Shown here in pieces: positions 8,178-18,151 of a stretch of DNA of 64,000 nucleotides. Source of the DNA: Lacticaseibacillus rhamnosus (GTDB taxonomy: Bacteria; Bacillota; Bacilli; Lactobacillales; Lactobacillaceae); the NCBI RefSeq assembly GCF_900636965.1, contig NZ_LR134331.1, forward strand, positions 744,001-808,000. Direction: 5' to 3'. The notes under the pieces are model-generated. The model searched no databases, was not told where the DNA came from, and was given only the letters and a program-made list of their open reading frames with translations. How positions within the stretch are numbered: the stretch's first letter is position 1; every line of letters begins with the position of its first letter. A program made the translations under genes and the position numbers.

Positions 8178-9224
8178 TTGCCAGACGCAAACAAGGATCG
8201 GTTAGTTTCAGGCGACATTGATGATCTGAATGAAGCACAAATTGAGAAAAGCTTACGTCCACGGCGGCTTGCTCAATATATTGGTCAGGATCGGGTTAAA
8301 CATCAGCTGACCGTTTATATTACTGCGGCCAAGCAACGTGAAGAATCCTTGGATCACGTTTTGTTATATGGACCGCCGGGATTAGGCAAAACCACGCTGG
8401 CACTGGTGATTGCCAACGAAATGGGTGTGAATATCCGTACCACTTCCGGACCGGCCATTGAAAAACCAGGTGATTTGGTCGCGTTGCTGAATGAGTTGCG
8501 CCCCGGAGATGTGTTGTTTGTCGATGAAATTCACCGATTACCAAAAATTGTTGAAGAAATGTTGTACTCGGCCATGGAAGACTTTTATATTGATATTGTC
8601 GTTGGCCAGGGTCCGACTGCCCATCCGGTTCATTTTCCCTTGCCGCCATTTACCTTGATTGGGGCCACAACGCGAGCTGGTATGTTGTCGGCACCATTGC
8701 GCGATCGATTTGGCATTAGTGAACATATGGCGTATTATTCGCCTGATGACTTAAGTGAGATTGTTAAACGCTCGGCGAATGTCTTCAATATGGCGATTGA
8801 TGCAGAAGGTGCTTACGAGATTGCGCGGCGGTCGCGGGGAACGCCGCGGGTTGCCAATCGCTTGTTGAAGCGTATTCGAGATTTTGCTGAAGTTGCCGGC
8901 AAGAGCCCGGTTGACTTGGCAATGGTCGATCATGCGCTTGATCAGTTGCAGGTCGATGCCCAAGGGCTTGATCAGATTGATCGCAAGTTATTAACCTTCA
9001 TGATTCGTGATTACCAAGGCGGACCGGTTGGCTTATCAACGATTGCTGCCAATATCGGTGAAGAAATGGCCACGATTGAAGAGATGTATGAACCCTACCT
9101 GTTGCAAATCGGGTTCTTGAAACGAACTCCTCGCGGACGCATGGTGACCCCTGCTGGCTTTGCACACATGGGGATGACGATGCCGCAATCCTCAGACGAG
9201 CAGTCGCCATCAAAAAACAACTAA
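8178..9224 (+). CDS. ruvB: Holliday junction branch migration ATPase RuvB
   Basis: AAA+ motor that drives branch migration on RuvA-bound junctions. 348 residues. Walker [10 protein letters not shown] (K71), Walker B LFVDEIHR (D116), sensor 1 IGATTRAG, arginine finger region APLRDRFG, and the C-terminal winged helix ending in [10 protein letters not shown]. It begins with TTG at 8178, preceded by AGAAGGGG; the N-terminal sequence is standard from there. The 75-base spacer after ruvA contains no evident terminator, so the genes are probably co-transcribed. Confidence 0.97.
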   Translation: MPDANKDRLVSGDIDDLNEAQIEKSLRPRRLAQYIGQDRVKHQLTVYITAAKQREESLDHVLLYGPPGLGKTTLALVIANEMGVNIRTTSGPAIEKPGDLVALLNELRPGDVLFVDEIHRLPKIVEEMLYSAMEDFYIDIVVGQGPTAHPVHFPLPPFTLIGATTRAGMLSAPLRDRFGISEHMAYYSPDDLSEIVKRSANVFNMAIDAEGAYEIARRSRGTPRVANRLLKRIRDFAEVAGKSPVDLAMVDHALDQLQVDAQGLDQIDRKLLTFMIRDYQGGPVGLSTIAANIGEEMATIEEMYEPYLLQIGFLKRTPRGRMVTPAGFAHMGMTMPQSSDEQSPSKNN

Positions 9225-9233
9225 ATGAAATGA

Positions 9234-10319
9234 ATGGAAGCGAACAAGTTGCAAGACAAAAAACGTTATCGGCGCGTAGAAAATAAAGATTATCAACTTT
9301 CGGATTTTGATTATGACTTACCGCATGAATTGATCGCCCAAACACCGCTGAAAGAACGCGATGCCAGCCGTCTGTTGGTTTTAAATGCTGATACTGGCGC
9401 GATGCAGGATAAGCATTTTTATGACATTCTGGATTATTTTAAACCAGGCGATGCGTTGGTCATGAACGACACACGGGTTATGCCGGCACGACTTTATGGT
9501 GTCAAACCGGAAACCGGTGCCCACATGGAAGTGCTATTACTTAATAATACTTCCGGCGACGACTGGGAAACTTTGATGAAGCCAGCGCGCAAGGCACCAG
9601 TCGGGACAGTGATTGATTTTGGTGACGGGTTGTTAAAGGCGACGGTCACCAAAGAGCTGGAACATGGCGGACGGATGATCCATTTTGATTACGATGGCAT
9701 TTTCATGGAAATTCTTGATAAGCTCGGTGAAACGCCGCTGCCGCCTTACATCAAAGAAAAACTTGAAGATCCGGAAATGTATCAAACCGTTTATTCCAAA
9801 GAGCTAGGATCAGCAGCAGCGCCAACTGCCGGATTGCATTGGACGAAAGAGTTATTGCAAAAGGTGCAGGATAAGGGCGTTAAGCTGGTTTATCTGACGC
9901 TGCATGTCGGTCTTGGAACATTTCGGCCGGTGGTAGAAGAAAATATTGAAGCGCATAAGATGCACAGCGAGTTTTATCGTCTGACACCGGAAGCAGCTGC
10001 AACTTTGAATGAGGTACGCGATAACGGTGGGCGCATCATTGCTACTGGAACAACCTCAATTCGAACCCTTGAGGCGATTGGCACTAAATTTGATGGTGCT
10101 ATCAAGGCGGATTCCGGTTGGACAGATATTTTCATTAAGCCTGGGTATCAGTGGAAAGTCGTGGATGCCTTTATCACCAACTTTCATTTGCCAAAGTCAA
10201 CCTTGGTGATGCTGGTGGCTGCGTTCACAGGCCGGGATACGATCTTGAACGCCTACAAACACGCCATTGAAGAAAAGTACCGATTCTTTAGCTTTGGCGA
10301 CGCGATGTTCATTTATTGA
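9234..10319 (+). CDS. queA: tRNA preQ1(34) S-adenosylmethionine ribosyltransferase-isomerase
   Basis: Transfers and isomerises the ribosyl group of SAM onto preQ1 in tRNA to give epoxyqueuosine, the step after Tgt. 361 residues. Recognisable segments are [42 protein letters not shown] and [10 protein letters not shown]. It starts 9 bases after ruvB, with ATG at 9234. This gives about 20 residues more than the usual QueA N-terminus, and no strong Shine-Dalgarno is visible, so the true start is somewhat uncertain (TTG at 9249 is an alternative). It completes the ruvA-ruvB-queA operon; tgt lies about 490 bases on. Confidence 0.95.
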   Translation: MEANKLQDKKRYRRVENKDYQLSDFDYDLPHELIAQTPLKERDASRLLVLNADTGAMQDKHFYDILDYFKPGDALVMNDTRVMPARLYGVKPETGAHMEVLLLNNTSGDDWETLMKPARKAPVGTVIDFGDGLLKATVTKELEHGGRMIHFDYDGIFMEILDKLGETPLPPYIKEKLEDPEMYQTVYSKELGSAAAPTAGLHWTKELLQKVQDKGVKLVYLTLHVGLGTFRPVVEENIEAHKMHSEFYRLTPEAAATLNEVRDNGGRIIATGTTSIRTLEAIGTKFDGAIKADSGWTDIFIKPGYQWKVVDAFITNFHLPKSTLVMLVAAFTGRDTILNAYKHAIEEKYRFFSFGDAMFIY

Positions 10320-10383
10320 TGATCGATCATGTGACCCGCTACTGTCTGCGGGTAGTTTACGCCATTGATCGTCTCTGAAGGTA

Positions 10384-10575
10384 TATAAAAACCGGTTTGC
10401 GCGTTTGCAAACCGGTTTTTATAACGGACGGGATCACATCAACACATACCAACAGACATGTCTCGATTTTTCTTTTAACGCATCGCTGCGTGGAACAACG
10501 TATTCATAGACGATCACAATGGCCAGGTCAAAACCCGGGAAGTGCGAAAACTACGGTAACGGTGATCCCGTCCTT
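10384..10575 (-). ncRNA. Candidate structured small RNA on the minus strand between queA and tgt
   Basis: A perfect 12-bp inverted repeat (GTGATCCCGTCC, 10562-10573, and its complement at 10426-10437) encloses about 125 bases with no open frame. On the minus strand an extended -10 (TGTTAAAAT, 10582-10590) sits just outside the outer arm. A 14-bp terminator with T-run (10387-10420) follows the other arm. This would give an RNA of about 190 nt with a long closing stem and a large interior containing a CGCAGCGATGCG hairpin. The size and closed-bubble layout recall 6S RNA, but I could not match 6S sequence landmarks, so the identity is open. The terminator also serves queA on the plus strand. Confidence 0.4.
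10387..10420. terminator. Bidirectional terminator after queA
   Basis: Perfect 14-bp stem AAAAACCGGTTTGC / GCAAACCGGTTTTT with a six-base loop and A/T runs on both sides. On the plus strand it ends the ruvA-ruvB-queA transcript. The rest of 10320-10809 holds the minus-strand RNA candidate and the tgt promoter region. Confidence 0.85.
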
Positions 10576-10800
10576 ACCTTTATTTTAACAGGAAAAACCA
10601 GTAGAAAAAAGGATAAAGCTCGGTGATCGTGGGGCAGTGCTTTATAAGAAAGTTGGTTATCATTTGCTGGACAGGTTTCATTTGTGAACAGGCCTGCAGC
10701 TTTTGAGCGAGTCACTTACTTTTAAATCACAAGTAACTCTGTTAAACTGGCATAACGAGAAAATGGATAAGCGGTGCTGCGAGGGCATTGCTGTGAATAA

Positions 10801-11952
<1,152 letters not shown>

Positions 11953-12024
11953 ATTGTTTGGAGCATGGTCCGAAATTCTGTTACACTGTTGAATGACAAA
12001 CTAAAAAAACAAGAGGTGCCTAAA

Positions 12025-12450
12025 TTGGGAAATGGTAATGTTTCAATGATCGTTCTGCTGGTGATCTTTGTAGCGTTCATGTACTTTGGCATGATTCGCC
12101 CACAAAAAAAGCAGCAACAAAAGCGTCAGGAAATGCTAAGTCAGTTAAAAAAAGGTGATCCGATCGTTACAATTGGCGGCCTGCATGGTGTGATCGATTC
12201 AATTGATCAGCAAGCAGGGACCGTTGTGATTGACTCAGACGGTATTTATCTGACATTCAATTTAAATGCGGTTCGCGGCGTTGCTTCACGTCCGGCAACC
12301 CCAACCCCGGCTCCAGCAGCAAAAGCCGAAGCCACCAACACAGATGAACAGCGTGTGGCTAAGGAAGCTTCTGATACTGCGGCCAAGTCCGATGATCAAC
12401 CGGCTGCTGCTGACAGCGATGCCAAAGCAGACGATGACAAGCAGGCTTAA
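12025..12450 (+). CDS. yajC: Preprotein translocase subunit YajC
   Basis: Small single-pass membrane protein associated with SecDF-YidC. 141 residues: membrane helix at about residues 6-24 (MIVLLVIFVAFMYFGMI) followed by the family block RPQKKQQQKRQEML and KGDPIVTIGGLHGVI. After that comes a low-complexity Ala/Asp-rich tail (residues about 95-141) typical of lactobacilli. I choose TTG at 12025 because AGAGGTG is correctly spaced before it; the ATG at 11965 adds 20 residues with no signal. Probably co-transcribed with tgt; a terminator follows. Confidence 0.93.
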   Translation: MGNGNVSMIVLLVIFVAFMYFGMIRPQKKQQQKRQEMLSQLKKGDPIVTIGGLHGVIDSIDQQAGTVVIDSDGIYLTFNLNAVRGVASRPATPTPAPAAKAEATNTDEQRVAKEASDTAAKSDDQPAAADSDAKADDDKQA

Positions 12451-12477
12451 GGTTAAAGATTAATGATGTTAACAGAG

Positions 12478-12504
12478 AGACCGGTTCTTGACCGGTCTTT
12501 TTTT
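12478..12504 (+). terminator. Terminator after yajC
   Basis: AGACCGGT / ACCGGTCT stem, TTCTTG-type loop, and seven T residues: a strong intrinsic terminator. Confidence 0.9.
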
Positions 12505-12609
12505 ACGGCCATAAGTTCAAAAAGATACAAAGTGAAAAACGTTGGATTCCCCTGACAAATCAGCTTTAACAGTGAACAAGCGAAATTTTCGTGAAAAAGT
12601 TCACTAAAA

Positions 12610-12663
12610 TTGTTTACAAAATCACAAGGACAAGGTATGATGTTCTTGTGAAATGGTTAACAA
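12610..12663 (+). promoter_or_regulatory. adhE promoter with two Rex-like operators
   Basis: The promoter is TTTACA (12613-12618), 17 bases, TATGAT (12636-12641). Two 18-base motifs resembling the Rex consensus TTGTGAAAT-N2-TTTCACAA bracket it. TTGTTTACAAAATCACAA (12610-12627) covers the -35, and TTGTGAAATGGTTAACAA (12646-12663) lies at the start point. A repressor bound at both would block RNA polymerase. Rex repression of adhE by NAD+/NADH state is established in Firmicutes. Further upstream, GTGAAC (12572) and GTTCAC (12598) form another inverted repeat of unknown role. Confidence 0.75.
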
Positions 12664-12693
12664 AAATTCTGCGAAATGCTTGGAGGTAAGCTC

Positions 12694-15300
12694 ATGCTTA
12701 AGAATACTGCGAAGGCTGCTACTGAAGTTGATGTGAAAGGCATGATTGATGAACTGGTTGCCAATGCGCACTCGGCTTTGAAGATCATGAAGACTTTTGA
12801 TCAAGAAAAAATTGATCATATTGTTCATCGTATGGCAATTGCCGGGTTGGATCATCATATGGAATTAGCGAAACTCGCTGTTGACGAAACCGGCCGTGGT
12901 GTTTGGGAAGATAAAGCCATTAAAAATATGTTTGCCACTGAAGAAATCTGGCATTCGATTAAGAACAACAAGACCGTTGGCGTTATCAATGAAGATAAAC
13001 AACGCGGCTTGGTATCCATCGCCGAACCAATCGGGGTTATTGCCGGGGTAACGCCGGTGACCAACCCGACATCAACCACGATCTTTAAATCCGAAATTTC
13101 CATCAAGACCCGTAATCCGATTATCTTTGCTTTCCATCCGGGTGCACAAAAGTCTTCAGCGCGTGCGTTGGAGGTCATTCGGGAGGAAGCTGAAAAGGCC
13201 GGATTGCCAAAAGGGGCCTTGCAGTATATTCCGGTTCCAAGCATGGAAGCAACTAAGACACTGATGGATCATCCCGGCATTGCCACGATCTTGGCAACCG
13301 GTGGCCCTGGCATGGTTAAGTCAGCTTATTCATCCGGCAAACCGGCCTTGGGTGTTGGCGCAGGGAATGCACCGGCATACATCGAAGCAAGTGCCAATAT
13401 TAAGCAGGCTGTTAATGATTTGGTCTTGTCCAAGAGTTTTGATAACGGTATGATTTGTGCTTCCGAACAAGGGGCCATCGTTGATTCCAGCATTTACGAT
13501 GCCGTGAAGAAAGAATTTGAAGCCCAAGGTGCCTATTTTGTCAAACCTAAGGACATGAAGAAGTTCGAGAGCACGGTTATTAACCTTGAGAAGCAAAGTG
13601 TCAATCCTCGAATTGTTGGCCAAAGTCCTAAGCAAATTGCTGAATGGGCAGGGATTCAAATTCCTGATGACACGACCATCCTGATTGCCGAATTAAAAGA
13701 CGTTGGCAAGAAATATCCGCTTTCTCGGGAAAAACTGAGCCCGGTTTTGGCGATGGTTAAAGCCGATGGTCATGAAGATGCCTTCAAGAAATGTGAAACC
13801 ATGTTGGATATCGGCGGCTTGGGACACACCGCGGTGATTCACACAGCTGACGACGAATTGGCATTGAAATTTGCTGATACCATGCAGGCTTGCCGTATCC
13901 TGATCAATACACCTTCTTCTGTTGGCGGTATCGGGGATCTCTACAACGAAATGATTCCTAGTTTGACGCTGGGCTGCGGCTCCTATGGCGGCAACTCGAT
14001 TTCGCACAATGTGGGGACGGTTGACTTGTTGAATATCAAGACCATGGCAAAACGGCGCAACAACATGCAATGGATGAAATTGCCGCCAAAGATTTATTTC
14101 GAAAAAAACTCGGTTCGCTATCTGGAACACATGGAAGGCATCAAGCGCGCCTTCATCGTTGCTGATCGTTCAATGGAAAAGCTGGGTTTCGTCAAGATCA
14201 TTGAAGACGTTTTGGCTCGGCGGGAGAATCCGGTACAGGTTCAGACGTTCGTGGATGTTGAACCTGATCCATCAACCGATACGGTCTTCAAGGGAACCGA
14301 CATCATGCGGTCGTTTGGTCCGGATACCGTGATCGCGATTGGCGGTGGTTCTGTAATGGATGCAGCCAAGGGTATGTGCTTGTTCAACGATGCTGGCGAT
14401 GCGGACTTCTTCGGTGCCAAGCAGAAATTCCTGGATATTCGGAAACGGACCTACACTTTCCCGAAGCTGAATAAGACCAAACTGGTTTGCATTCCGACGA
14501 CTTCCGGGACCGGTTCTGAAGTGACACCATTTGCGGTTATCACTGATTCCAAAGCAGGGATCAAATATCCGTTAGCTGATTATGCTTTGACGCCAGATAT
14601 TGCGATTGTGGATAGTCAGTTTATTGAATCAGTACCGCCAGTAGTTGTGGCTGATTCCGGGATCGATGTTTTGTGCCATGCAACCGAAAGCTATGTATCA
14701 ACCATGGCAACCCACTATACGAAGGGGCTGAGCCTTGAAGCAATCAAGCTAGTGTTTGAAAACCTCGAAAAGAGTTATCATGGCGACATTGCGGCTAAGT
14801 CAAAGATGCATGATGCTTCTACCATTGCAGGGATGGCGTTTGCCAATGCCTTACTGGGGATTAACCACAGTATTGCCCATAAATTAGGTCAGGCGTTCCA
14901 CTTACCACATGGACGCTGCATCGCCATCACTATGCCACACGTTATCCGGTTCAATGCTAGTCAACCAAAGAAACGTGCAATCTGGGCCAAGTACAGTTAC
15001 TTCCGTGCTAACGAAGACTATGCAGAAATTGCCCGCTATCTTGGGCTGCCAGGAAAGACCACCGATGAATTAGTAGAAAGCTATGTTCAAGCCTTCATTA
15101 AATTGGCACATAGCGTCGGGATCAAGTTAAGCCTGAAGGATCAGGGGGTTCAGAAAGCGGATCTGGACAAGCAAGTTGATCGCCTTGCTGAACTTGCTTA
15201 TGAAGATAACTGCACGGTTACCAACCCGCAGGAACCATTGATCAGCGATTTGAAGCACATTATTCTCGATGAATATGAAGGAACAGATTCAACATTCTAA
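12694..15300 (+). CDS. adhE: Bifunctional acetaldehyde-CoA/alcohol dehydrogenase
   Basis: Converts acetyl-CoA to acetaldehyde and then ethanol, regenerating two NAD+. 868 residues, the usual AdhE length. The N-terminal aldehyde dehydrogenase domain (about 1-440) has its catalytic Cys at C255 (GMICASEQ). The C-terminal iron-dependent alcohol dehydrogenase domain (about 455-868) shows GGGSVMDAAK, PTTSGTGSEVTPFAV and iron-binding His residues in GINHSIAHKLGQAFHLPHGR. AdhE proteins form cytosolic spirosomes. The ATG at 12694 is preceded by TGGAGG; a frame start 18 bases upstream contains the ribosome binding site itself and is rejected. Monocistronic between terminators, with Rex-type promoter control. 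Confidence 0.98.
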   Translation: MLKNTAKAATEVDVKGMIDELVANAHSALKIMKTFDQEKIDHIVHRMAIAGLDHHMELAKLAVDETGRGVWEDKAIKNMFATEEIWHSIKNNKTVGVINEDKQRGLVSIAEPIGVIAGVTPVTNPTSTTIFKSEISIKTRNPIIFAFHPGAQKSSARALEVIREEAEKAGLPKGALQYIPVPSMEATKTLMDHPGIATILATGGPGMVKSAYSSGKPALGVGAGNAPAYIEASANIKQAVNDLVLSKSFDNGMICASEQGAIVDSSIYDAVKKEFEAQGAYFVKPKDMKKFESTVINLEKQSVNPRIVGQSPKQIAEWAGIQIPDDTTILIAELKDVGKKYPLSREKLSPVLAMVKADGHEDAFKKCETMLDIGGLGHTAVIHTADDELALKFADTMQACRILINTPSSVGGIGDLYNEMIPSLTLGCGSYGGNSISHNVGTVDLLNIKTMAKRRNNMQWMKLPPKIYFEKNSVRYLEHMEGIKRAFIVADRSMEKLGFVKIIEDVLARRENPVQVQTFVDVEPDPSTDTVFKGTDIMRSFGPDTVIAIGGGSVMDAAKGMCLFNDAGDADFFGAKQKFLDIRKRTYTFPKLNKTKLVCIPTTSGTGSEVTPFAVITDSKAGIKYPLADYALTPDIAIVDSQFIESVPPVVVADSGIDVLCHATESYVSTMATHYTKGLSLEAIKLVFENLEKSYHGDIAAKSKMHDASTIAGMAFANALLGINHSIAHKLGQAFHLPHGRCIAITMPHVIRFNASQPKKRAIWAKYSYFRANEDYAEIARYLGLPGKTTDELVESYVQAFIKLAHSVGIKLSLKDQGVQKADLDKQVDRLAELAYEDNCTVTNPQEPLISDLKHIILDEYEGTDSTF

Positions 15301-15373
15301 GTACGCACATGCTAATCATTTCACGATGATCGGCAATTGTTCATCAGATAAACCGTTTGCGTCGGTCGTCATT

Positions 15374-15403
15374 AAACACGTCAAGAAATTGACGTGTTTT
15401 TTT
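15374..15403 (+). terminator. Terminator after adhE
   Basis: Stem ACACGTCAA / TTGACGTGT with a short GAAA loop and seven T residues. Confidence 0.9.
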
Positions 15404-15460
15404 GTGCAAGTCATGGCATAATGTAGTACAGTGACTGCAAATTAAAAGTAAGGATGTAAA

Positions 15461-16105
15461 ATGACACCGAATAAAGAGGATTATCTTAAGTTGATTTTTG
15501 AGATCGGCGGCGATACCGAACTGGTCTCTAATAAGCAAATTGTTGCGGGGATGCATGTCTCTGCTGCCTCGGTCAGTGAGATGATCAATAAACTGGGCGA
15601 AGAGAAGCTAGTAGCACACACGCCTTATCAAGGCATCCAGTTGACATCGGCTGGGCGAAAAAAGGCGGCCATCTTAGTGCGCAATCATCGTCTCTGGGAA
15701 GTCTTTTTAGTTAAGTGCTTGAAGTATCCTGCCGACGCAGTTCATCAGGAAGCTGAGAAATTGGAACACGCCTTGACGCCAGAAATGGCAAAACGTTTGG
15801 CGGCCATGTTAGGCAATCCTCAATATTGCCCTCATGGCGGTGTGATCCCTGATGCTGACGGCCACTATATTCAGCAGAGTCGCGTCACTTTGGGAGCGAT
15901 GGAAGTCGGCCAAAAGGGTCATATTGAACGGTTGATCGATGAGGTTTCATTGATTGATTACACTGTCAAACTTGATTTGCGCCTTGATGACGTCTTTACG
16001 GTAACCGCCAAAACGTTGGATGCAGTTGTCATCAAACTAGATCGAACTGGAAAAGAATTGGCAGTCGATGCTGATCGCGCTGCTCACATATTTGTTGAAT
16101 TGTAA
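15461..16105 (+). CDS. mntR: DtxR/MntR-family metal-dependent regulator
   Basis: Iron/manganese-responsive repressor of 214 residues. The N-terminal winged helix-turn-helix (residues about 8-65) includes SNKQIVAGMHVSAASVSEMI. The dimerisation domain has RNHRLWEVFLVKCLKYPADAVHQEAEKLEH with the usual metal-binding Glu/His positions, then CPHGGVIP, and a C-terminal FeoA/SH3-like domain from about residue 140. The C-terminal extension makes it DtxR/SloR-like rather than the short B. subtilis MntR. Likely represses manganese or iron uptake genes elsewhere. Followed after 29 bases by zwf, perhaps co-transcribed. Confidence 0.88.
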   Translation: MTPNKEDYLKLIFEIGGDTELVSNKQIVAGMHVSAASVSEMINKLGEEKLVAHTPYQGIQLTSAGRKKAAILVRNHRLWEVFLVKCLKYPADAVHQEAEKLEHALTPEMAKRLAAMLGNPQYCPHGGVIPDADGHYIQQSRVTLGAMEVGQKGHIERLIDEVSLIDYTVKLDLRLDDVFTVTAKTLDAVVIKLDRTGKELAVDADRAAHIFVEL

Positions 16106-16134
16106 TCAAGACTTGGGAAAGCAGGGTCATATAC

Positions 16135-17622
16135 ATGCCAGAAGAATCGCGCGCTGTGATCATTATTTTCGGTGGGTCAGGAGATTTAGCTTCACGAAAG
16201 CTTTATCCTGCATTGTTCAATCTTTATCGCCGCGGAGTGCTTGCTGAACACTTTGCAGTTATCGGAACTGCCCGCCGACCATGGAGCGACGAACATTATC
16301 ACGAAGTCGTAGCAAATGCTGTTGCAGGTGCACATGCGGATGCTAAACAGGTGCACGCCTTTGCCCAGCACTTTTTCTATCAAAGTCATGATGTAACCGA
16401 TGCAGATCATTACATCACCTTGAAAAATCTTGCGGCAAAGCTGGATGATCAGTTTGCAGTCGGCGGTAATCGCGTCTTTTATATGGCTATGGCACCGGAC
16501 TTTTTTGAAACCATTGCCAGTCATCTTAAGTCAGAACATCTGTTGACGGATGCCGGATTCAATCGTTTGATTATTGAAAAACCGTTTGGACATGATTATG
16601 CTAGCGCCAAAGCATTGAACGATTCGCTGACCGCGACGTTTGATGATGATCAGATTTTTCGAATTGACCATTATCTTGGCAAGGAAATGATCCAGAACCT
16701 ACTGGCGTTCCGGTTTGATAATGCCATTTTTGAGGGTGTCTGGAACAAAGACTTTATTGACAACATTCAGATCACGTTATCTGAAGCTGTCGGAGTAGAG
16801 GAACGTGCCGGCTATTATGAAAAGGCGGGTGCGTTGCGCGACATGGTTCAAAATCACGTGATGCAAGTATTGTCTTACTTGACTATGCCCAAGCCTAAGT
16901 CGTTTACGGCAACCGATATTTTAACGGAAAAAGATAAGGTGTTTGCTGCGTTAAGGCCTTATGATCTGGCAGCAGCAAAGGCTAACTTTGTGCAGGCACA
17001 ATATGTGGCGGCGCAAATAGATGGCAAAACGGTTCCTGGTTATCGCCAAGAGGAAGGGGTCGCACCGGATTCGCAAACGCCAACTTTTGTCGCAGGCAAG
17101 ATTTTGTTGGATATGCCACAATGGCAAGGCGTACCGATTTATATTCGAACCGGCAAGCGACTGACCCGTAAATCGACTCAAATCACGTTAACGTTCAAAC
17201 CGGTGACCGCGCCGTTATTTAGTCAAGCAGAAGCAAGCCGCCCGGATAGCCTGACGATTTACATTGAACCGAGCGAAGGCTATTCCCTGCAGCTTAACGG
17301 TAAAGCATTGGGAACGGGTTTTGACGTTGAGCCGGATGAGTTGCGCTATCGCCACGACCCGACAGCGGCTGCAGCAGCTCCGGAGGCCTATGAACGTTTA
17401 ATCAGCAATGTGCTGGAAGGCGATCAGACAAACTTCACGCATTGGTCTGAATTATCCGCTTCATGGCGATTTATTGATGCCATTCAGGCGGCATGGTCCC
17501 AGGAAACAACAATGCCAACTTATCCAGCGGCAACAATGGGACCAAAGGCGGCATTTGACTTACTTGAACGCGATGGCCGCGAATGGTTCTGGCAACCACG
17601 GCGCGTCCAGCTAGCTGATTGA
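16135..17622 (+). CDS. zwf: Glucose-6-phosphate 1-dehydrogenase
   Basis: First oxidative step of the pentose phosphate pathway: glucose-6-phosphate plus NADP+ to 6-phosphogluconolactone. 495 residues. The dinucleotide-binding motif is IIFGGSGDLASRKLYPALF near the N-terminus. The active-site signature RIDHYLGKEMIQNLL carries the catalytic His, and the substrate Lys lies in IIEKPFGHDY. The ATG at 16135 has a weak upstream site (GGGAAAGCAGGG). Followed by palindromic array B rather than a clear intrinsic terminator. Confidence 0.97.
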   Translation: MPEESRAVIIIFGGSGDLASRKLYPALFNLYRRGVLAEHFAVIGTARRPWSDEHYHEVVANAVAGAHADAKQVHAFAQHFFYQSHDVTDADHYITLKNLAAKLDDQFAVGGNRVFYMAMAPDFFETIASHLKSEHLLTDAGFNRLIIEKPFGHDYASAKALNDSLTATFDDDQIFRIDHYLGKEMIQNLLAFRFDNAIFEGVWNKDFIDNIQITLSEAVGVEERAGYYEKAGALRDMVQNHVMQVLSYLTMPKPKSFTATDILTEKDKVFAALRPYDLAAAKANFVQAQYVAAQIDGKTVPGYRQEEGVAPDSQTPTFVAGKILLDMPQWQGVPIYIRTGKRLTRKSTQITLTFKPVTAPLFSQAEASRPDSLTIYIEPSEGYSLQLNGKALGTGFDVEPDELRYRHDPTAAAAAPEAYERLISNVLEGDQTNFTHWSELSASWRFIDAIQAAWSQETTMPTYPAATMGPKAAFDLLERDGREWFWQPRRVQLAD

Positions 17623-17682
17623 TGATGATACTGAACAAAGGGACGGAGACCAATAAAAGGTCAAAGCCTCTTTTTTTTAAGT

Positions 17683-18085
17683 GAGCGCGAGCCGGCGCGT
17701 TTAGAAGTCGGAGTGTAAGCGGCCTTAAGCGTGATGGCCGGGCTTTGGCCATTGCGCTTAAAGTCCTTACACGCAGACTTCTGCGCCGGGGAGCGCGTTA
17801 TGGAGCAGAAAAGCCAGCGCGGTTAGAAGTCGGAGTGTAAGCGGCCTTAAGCGTGATGGCCGGTCTTTGGCCATTGCGCTTAAGGTCCTTACACGCAGAC
17901 TTCTGCGCTGGGGAGCGCGTTATGGAGCAGAAAAGCCAGCGCGGTTAGAAGTCGGAGTGTAAGTGGCCTTAAGCGTGATGGCCGATCTTTGGCCATTGCG
18001 ACCGAGGTCCTTACACTCCGGCTCCTGCGCTGGGGGAGCGCGTTATGGAGCGGAAAAGCCGACTTCTGCGCAGGAAAGCGTGTTA
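17683..18085 (-). repeat. Palindromic repeat array B (three units and a degenerate tail, reversed)
   Basis: Three tandem copies of the same palindrome as array A, in opposite orientation: about 17683-17800, 17812-17922 and 17934-18045, then a decayed arm at 18058-18085. Units are joined by GTTATGGAGC-type spacers. Units 1 and 2 carry GAAGTC paired with GACTTC and CTTAAGCG paired with CGCTTAA. Unit 3 has non-matching arms (GAAGTC against GGCTCC; CTTAAGCG against GACCGAGG), as if two different units had recombined. It fills most of the zwf-dinB intergenic region (17623-18151). Confidence 0.9.
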
Positions 18086-18151
18086 TGAAGCGCAAGTCCG
18101 ACTTCAAGATTTGTTGAAACGTGTCAAGGTTCCGGGGAGGTGAGCAAACAC

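Noticed and set aside
10423-10580. Riboswitch (preQ1 type) for tgt in the queA-tgt gap
   Set aside because: The inverted-repeat element is more than 200 bases from the tgt start, and its promoter and terminator signals are on the opposite strand.
18058-18133. LexA/DinR box upstream of dinB
   Set aside because: I looked for a GAAC-N4-GTTC type motif and found none; the region is mostly repeat remnant.
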